From Combretum micranthum (taxonomy: Eukaryota; Streptophyta; Magnoliopsida; Myrtales; Combretaceae): a DNA stretch of 64,000 bases. A program made the translations under genes and the position numbers. The stretch is from positions 248,001 to 312,000 of the forward strand of contig JAMXBD010001243.1 in NCBI GenBank assembly GCA_024138025.1. The letters are read 5' to 3'. The notes under the pieces were generated by a model. It was not told where the DNA came from. It made no database searches and worked only from the letters and a program-made list of their open reading frames with translations. Positions 59,095 to 64,000 of this stretch are shown piece after piece (within the stretch, counting starts at the first letter, position 1; each line of letters opens with the position of its first letter).

Positions 59095-62000
59095 TTATCT
59101 TACCTTCCAACCATTTTCACAAATTACTTTTTACTTCTAAAGAGAAAATCATCTATACTTTTAAGATGGAAATGTATTTATAGACTTCTCTTTATTTCTA
59201 TTCAATTTTGCTTTCGTAAAGGGTTGGATTTGGTACATGGATTTATTGGGTTGGGCTAGTATTAATTTGGGCTTAATTTCCTAGATTAAACGGCAATGTT
59301 TGTCTTGAATGACCTAGAGAAATTTAATTTGGTAAGCTTGGAATTAAGTAAATTTCGTGCATTTATTCCTATCAACAGCTTAAACAAAAACTTGAATGTA
59401 TAAACTTTATCCCATTCATCCATCATTAAAATGATATGATGGATGCCATCATGCCTATGGGTCTATAAATACATATTTATAATACCTCCTCATTATTTTG
59501 TACTTTGATAATTTTAGAGAACTTATAAAGTTATAAAGCCATGAAATTTCCTCTCTTGAAGATCGAATAAGGCTTAAATGAAAAATGAGCCAATTATATT
59601 GAACAGTGTCATTGAAACTTTGAAAGTTCTTTGGCTATTGCATATATGTTTACGACATTGAGACTTTTTGCTTTTTCTCCCAACCACTCTTCTTTAGATT
59701 ATCCTTTCAAGATCATTTTCATGTCACTCTTCTAAAGTTAGAGTAACGTGAAACTCACGCAACATGCATGTGATAAGACCAATCGAATCTAATCTCTATA
59801 TTTTAGCATTCCTGCTAAAGACACTAAAAGTTGACAATTTAACAATAACACTAATGAGTTAGAGGACCATTGGCCCATCTAAGAACATGAGACTAGCTTT
59901 GAGAACTTTAAGCAAAACTTGTCATCACCACCTAAGAACATTGAACGAGACACTCCATATTGAAAAGGTTATACTATAGTAGCTTGAATGATGTGAGCTA
60001 TGCAAAAGAACAGAAGAATCATGAACTAACTCCTAGCAATAATCTCTTAATATATGTTAAGGATAACTACCATTGCTGTTGGGCAATATGGTGATGGTTT
60101 ACTCAATTCTTCTCCTATCTTCTACCAAGATACTGTAAAACAAATTAATACTTAAGCTAAAACTCAACTGGGGGAAGGGGGTAGAATTGGGTTTTACAAC
60201 AATTTTATCCCTTCTTAGAATTCTAAGACTAAACAATGTAATTCAAATAATTAAACAATAATAACAAGTAAATTACAATAAAGTAAAAGATAAAGGATAA
60301 GGAAAATAAGCTATGTTTAATGTGAAGTTCGATCTACTCACTAGTCTTCATGAGTCCACCTTTGTCTTCCAATAATGGACTTTACACACAATTTATTAAT
60401 TTTGACAAATGTGCTCCAAAAGAGCTATACCGCGAATCACAAATGTACAAACACAAAAATCTTTACAAGAGTTATAAGAGATTTCCTATGACACTAGGCA
60501 TAACTTACCACTAACTAATTTACACAACATATATATTGAGTAGTGTCTTACAAAGATTTATAATTGAATTAACAAATGACACTAGTCAAACTCTAACTCA
60601 TGAAGAAATAGTAAAAGAAGCACAAAATAGGGTTTTAGCAATGAGAGAATAACAAAGGATTAATTGCAACTTTAATGGCTTAACTAACTTTTCCCAATTT
60701 GCCAAATACTCCCTATTTATAACATATTCAAATAGTTGAGTCGTTGGACATTTTTTTCCCGAAATTTCCTTTGGATTAAATGTTCCAATAGCTATTTTTT
60801 AGTCAACTAGCGTTCATATGTCATAGGCTTCCATCCAAACACCACTGCAAAACAAGCACAAAAAGTTATCAAATAAGATATCGTCTTGACGTACCCTACT
60901 ACACCATAATGTAAAACTTTATTATCAAGTGAAAAATGCCTAGTGTCCAAACACCAATTCACATGGTTAGTTTTCAGGTCATATTAGCGTCTGGTTGCCA
61001 TGCCTTGAGGTATGTCTAGCTTTTGATTGCTAGTTGTAGTGCAATTAAGTCTTGTAACTATGCAAACACATAAATTCAACACATTAATTGCATAAACACA
61101 AAACATATCATTTCACAAACATATTTGATTAATTAAGTGTAACTTAGCTTGTATAATTGAGTAATTGTGTAATATATTTCCTCATCAAAATTCACTTTGA
61201 ACTCATGGTTCAACAGACACCACTTTCTTCACCTAGCGATCCTCCCACTATAAAAGATATCCCCAAAAATAAAGTTATGAAGACCACCTTACTTGAAGCT
61301 ATATTCAAGTAACATCTATTACTTGAGGTAGAAGATGGAAGAGTCCAATTTAGTAGCTATCAATAGGAAAAAAAAAATCGTTAACGCCATCATGCCTAAG
61401 TTTGACCAAACAATACCTTCCTTTGAAGGGAAAGTGAATTCAAGTCTCCCATTCAGAGATAAGGCTCACCTTCCCACCCACCCCTTTAATTTCTAGCATA
61501 GCCATAATTAATAAGATTTAAGCATAGATTAATCTACATGTATTCTACATGGATAGGTAAGCTAGGCAATTTAAATCACTTAATCCTATGCATGTGGTGA
61601 CAATGACACCTAAAGGGGGAGGGGTTAACCTTAAAACAATCTTAGAGACACTTTTGGGAAGAACTTCAAGAAAGGGAAATTCATATAAAACACCTCCTAA
61701 GCTTTCATCATAAGTTAATAGCCAAACTTCTTTTATTTCATATATGCAGACGATTTAGTTCTCTTCTATCCATTTTTTTAATTGATGTAATCTTTACTTT
61801 TTGGAATCCTTTTATTGATTTGAGTGTTGGAGTGCCTACACTAGGATTATCTTGGTCACTTAACTCATGTGTATTACATCTGTAGGCTAAAAGTACATCT
61901 ACATCCACATTAGAGGAGGGCTTGTTGGGTCTAGCTTAGAGGTGGTAGATAGGAATCATACAACATGCATTGCTTAACATACTTTACTAAGCAAAATGTG

Positions 62001-62500
62001 AGATACGTATTATCAATAGTGAATGCAAGAATAATCAAGAACGATTAGTTTTTTTTTTTTTTTCAAAGTAAGGAGTTGGATCACATGTACAAAGGTATGA
62101 TTTGAAATGTTAAATTGTGAACAACAATTTAGCTCACTAAGTATCTAAATCAAACAATTTCATTTGTGATTTAGTTTGGTTCAACCCTCAACTAAATTAA
62201 ACCATGAATCCTTACATAAGAACACCTTAAATTGAATTAACACTCTATTTACTTTATTGCATGGAAAAAAAAGAGATCAAATTGTTATTCAAAATGAACA
62301 TAGTAAAGTCATAAAAAATAAGGAACTATATTAAAATAACATGAAAATATTAAATTGTTATTTATTGTTTTATATGATAGTAAATTTTTTTATAAGGGTC
62401 ATTTGCTCTATGAAATTGATGCTAAATTATGTTTAATTTCCCTTTGAATATGCTTAAAGTTGAGAAATCTGATACTTAATGCATAAATATATCCATTTCA
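59095..62500. other. decayed retroelement DNA, no gene recognised
   Basis: No reading frame of note on either strand. The stretch 60180-61200 resembles the solo LTR at 15220-16222 in style: GTTCGATCTACTCACTAGTC near its start, many short words like TTCACACA, and TTTCCTCATCAAAA near its end against GTCTCATCAAAA there. This suggests a related LTR family, but no termini were confirmed. Confidence 0.35.
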
Positions 62501-62509
62501 AGAGTAAAA

Positions 62510-63370
62510 AGGCAAAGCATCAACAATTTAATTGGATTTGGACAAGGTTTTAAGTGAAAATAGAATCCAAGGTAGATCACGCCCGTGATAAGATTAGTGA
62601 TTGTCTTGGATGAATATTAGATGAGCTATCATGGGCATGATCATTGAGAAAATGGGGCCACATAGGAGATCATGGCCCCTAATATGGCCATGACCTAGAC
62701 AATGATCTTTACTGATGGTGTGAACATGCTTTATACGACCATTATTTGAGCAAGAGGAAACAGGCATAGAGGATATCACGACCTTTGACACGGCCGTGAC
62801 CAATAGGGGAGTGATTTGCAGCAGTATATGAAGACTTGATCACGGGCATCGTTGCACTTGGAAGTTGGACCCGAGGAGATCAAGGGCCTCATTACGGCCA
62901 TTATCTGCATTGGATATGTACACCTCGAAGAAATAAACGGTCCATGATGTTAGTTTTCCTATTATATGTTTTTGCGCCAGTTGGATTAAAAAGGCATTTT
63001 GAAGATGGATGAAGGCTAACCGAGATGATGATACACCAATTAGACATGTTTGGTCGCCTAGGACATAAATACAAGATCTAAACATCATAAAGAAGGATCT
63101 GAATCATTTTATACACACCGAACCATGTCAAACTAGTCTTCTTTGTAACTTTGTACCTTTTGATAGTTTTCGTTTGTATTGTAAGTGTTGTTTGTACTCC
63201 TTGGAGATTCTTGACAGAGAAGGAAAATGAGACAAGTTGTTGTGATTGTTTGTTGAAGATTTCAGCCATTTGCATTGTGAAAAGGGAGTCTTCTCTCATG
63301 TTTTCTTTCTATTTTATATTAATCATTGTTTTGTTTCCTTGCATCATGCATGAGTAGTTAAAAAACCATT
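62510..63370 (+). mobile_element. LTR-like segment related to 18430-19400
   Basis: It has repeated GATCACG, GGGC and CGTGATC-type words (for example GATCACGCCCGTGAT at 62576, CATGGGCATGATCATT at 62629 and GATCACGGGCATCG at 62838). A TATA-like ATAAATAC lies at 63064. The end reads CTTGCATCATGCATGAGTAGTT (about 63338-63359), matching the copy inside MULE-1. Just downstream lies a Ty3-gypsy pol fragment. Confidence 0.5.
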
Positions 63371-63488
63371 GAGAAAAAGAGAGAAAACACGAGAGTTAAT
63401 GAGAATGATACACGAGGCTAATAAGAAAAAAGGAGAGAATGAGGAGAAAAAATAATTAAATTGTTTTGCCACTAAAAGTGATATCAAG

Positions 63489-63656
63489 AGTGCTGTGAAT
63501 GAAAAAAAGCCTTTGATTGTACTTATGTACAAGGAGGCAATGATTTTTACTAATGATCTTAACCCTTCTCTTCCTAGTTCTATTGCGTCTCTTTTGCAAT
63601 AATATGAAGACTTGTTTCCTATAGAAATTCTTGAAGGATTGATAAAGTCATATTTC
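63489..63656 (+). pseudogene. Ty3-gypsy polyprotein fragment upstream of reverse transcriptase
   Basis: The frame reads NEKKPLIVLMYKEA, then TNDLNPSLPSSIASLLQ, a TAA stop at 63600-63602, and YEDLFPIEILEGL. This matches the linker just before reverse transcriptase in plant Ty3-gypsy polyproteins, which typically has SLLQEYEDVFPxEIPxGLPP. The stop replaces the expected Glu, and homology fades soon after, so it is a broken fragment. It belongs to the element whose LTR-like segment lies immediately upstream. Confidence 0.65.
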
Positions 63657-64000
63657 ACTCACTTTTCATTGATTAATTCATACTTATTCAATATGGATTG
63701 TGTAGAAATCATAAGAAAATGGTACTTATATGTGTTTATTGCGATATTATAGGTCATGAAGGACTTATACAAGCAATTAAAAGGAGTTTGATGCAATTTA
63801 GCAAAGAAATCAAAGAAGCCCGACTCCAAATCAAAGCAAAGCTACTAGCATTTATGACAGATTTTTAACATCTTACAATTTTTCATTAAATGCCGGCAAA
63901 GTTTAGACTACGCCACCGGTGTTATGCTGGTGTTCCTTGTGAACAGATTCAAAGTTTTTGACGCTAGCTTAAATGTGGTCAGCCTTGAACACAAATTCAT

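Overview
This is nuclear DNA from a plant, most likely an AT-rich eudicot genome. It shows spliceosomal GT-AG introns, three recognisable plant genes, and long intergenic stretches filled with LTR retrotransposons, Mutator-like elements (MULEs) and hAT-type elements. The species cannot be determined from the sequence.

Layout. 1-700: 3' end of a Ty1-copia element (polypurine tract plus LTR). 1310-1777 (-): a small intronless gene of the plant 'MEGLIP' family. 1.8-7 kb: AT-rich intergenic DNA. 7.0-11.6 kb: a long Ty3-gypsy LTR-like block holding a degenerate tandem repeat. 11718-21785: MULE-1, about 10 kb, with a 9-bp target duplication, a decayed MURA-type transposase, a decayed plant mobile domain (PMD) gene, and nested insertions including a 1.0-kb solo LTR and a hAT-like element. 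21993-27416 (-): an apparently intact 12-exon CLPD (ERD1-type chloroplast Hsp100/ClpD chaperone, 969 aa). 28629-33105: MULE-2, the 5' part of a related MULE, cut off inside its PMD gene. 37636-44924 (+): an apparently intact 8-exon ATG4 autophagy cysteine protease gene (498 aa) with a retroelement relic in its largest intron. 47705-54199 (-): MULE-3, the best preserved copy, with both ends. 54552-57722 (+): a 14-exon MLO gene carrying several disabling lesions, so a pseudogene in this assembly. 58-64 kb: a MITE with long terminal inverted repeats and degraded LTR retrotransposon DNA ending in a Ty3-gypsy pol fragment.

The most distinctive system is the MULE family present three times. The two copies with both ends (MULE-1, MULE-3) have the order TIR, subterminal hairpin repeats, MURA-type transposase (WRKY/GCM1-like DNA-binding domain, DDE domain, SWIM and CCHC zinc fingers), a second PMD gene in the same direction, then subterminal repeats and TIR again. 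MULE-2 has lost its right end. In MULE-3 the ends carry imperfect 27-bp palindromes built from a 13-nt half-site GACCTCGTCTCTT. Two of them lie at exactly matching distances (84 and 121 bp) from each end. No copy is intact.

The three host genes are not an operon or a pathway; each is transcribed alone. The MULEs sit close to them: MULE-1 ends 207 bp past the CLPD stop codon, MULE-2 lies between the CLPD and ATG4 promoters, and MULE-3 ends about 350 bp upstream of the MLO start. No tRNA, rRNA or CRISPR was found.
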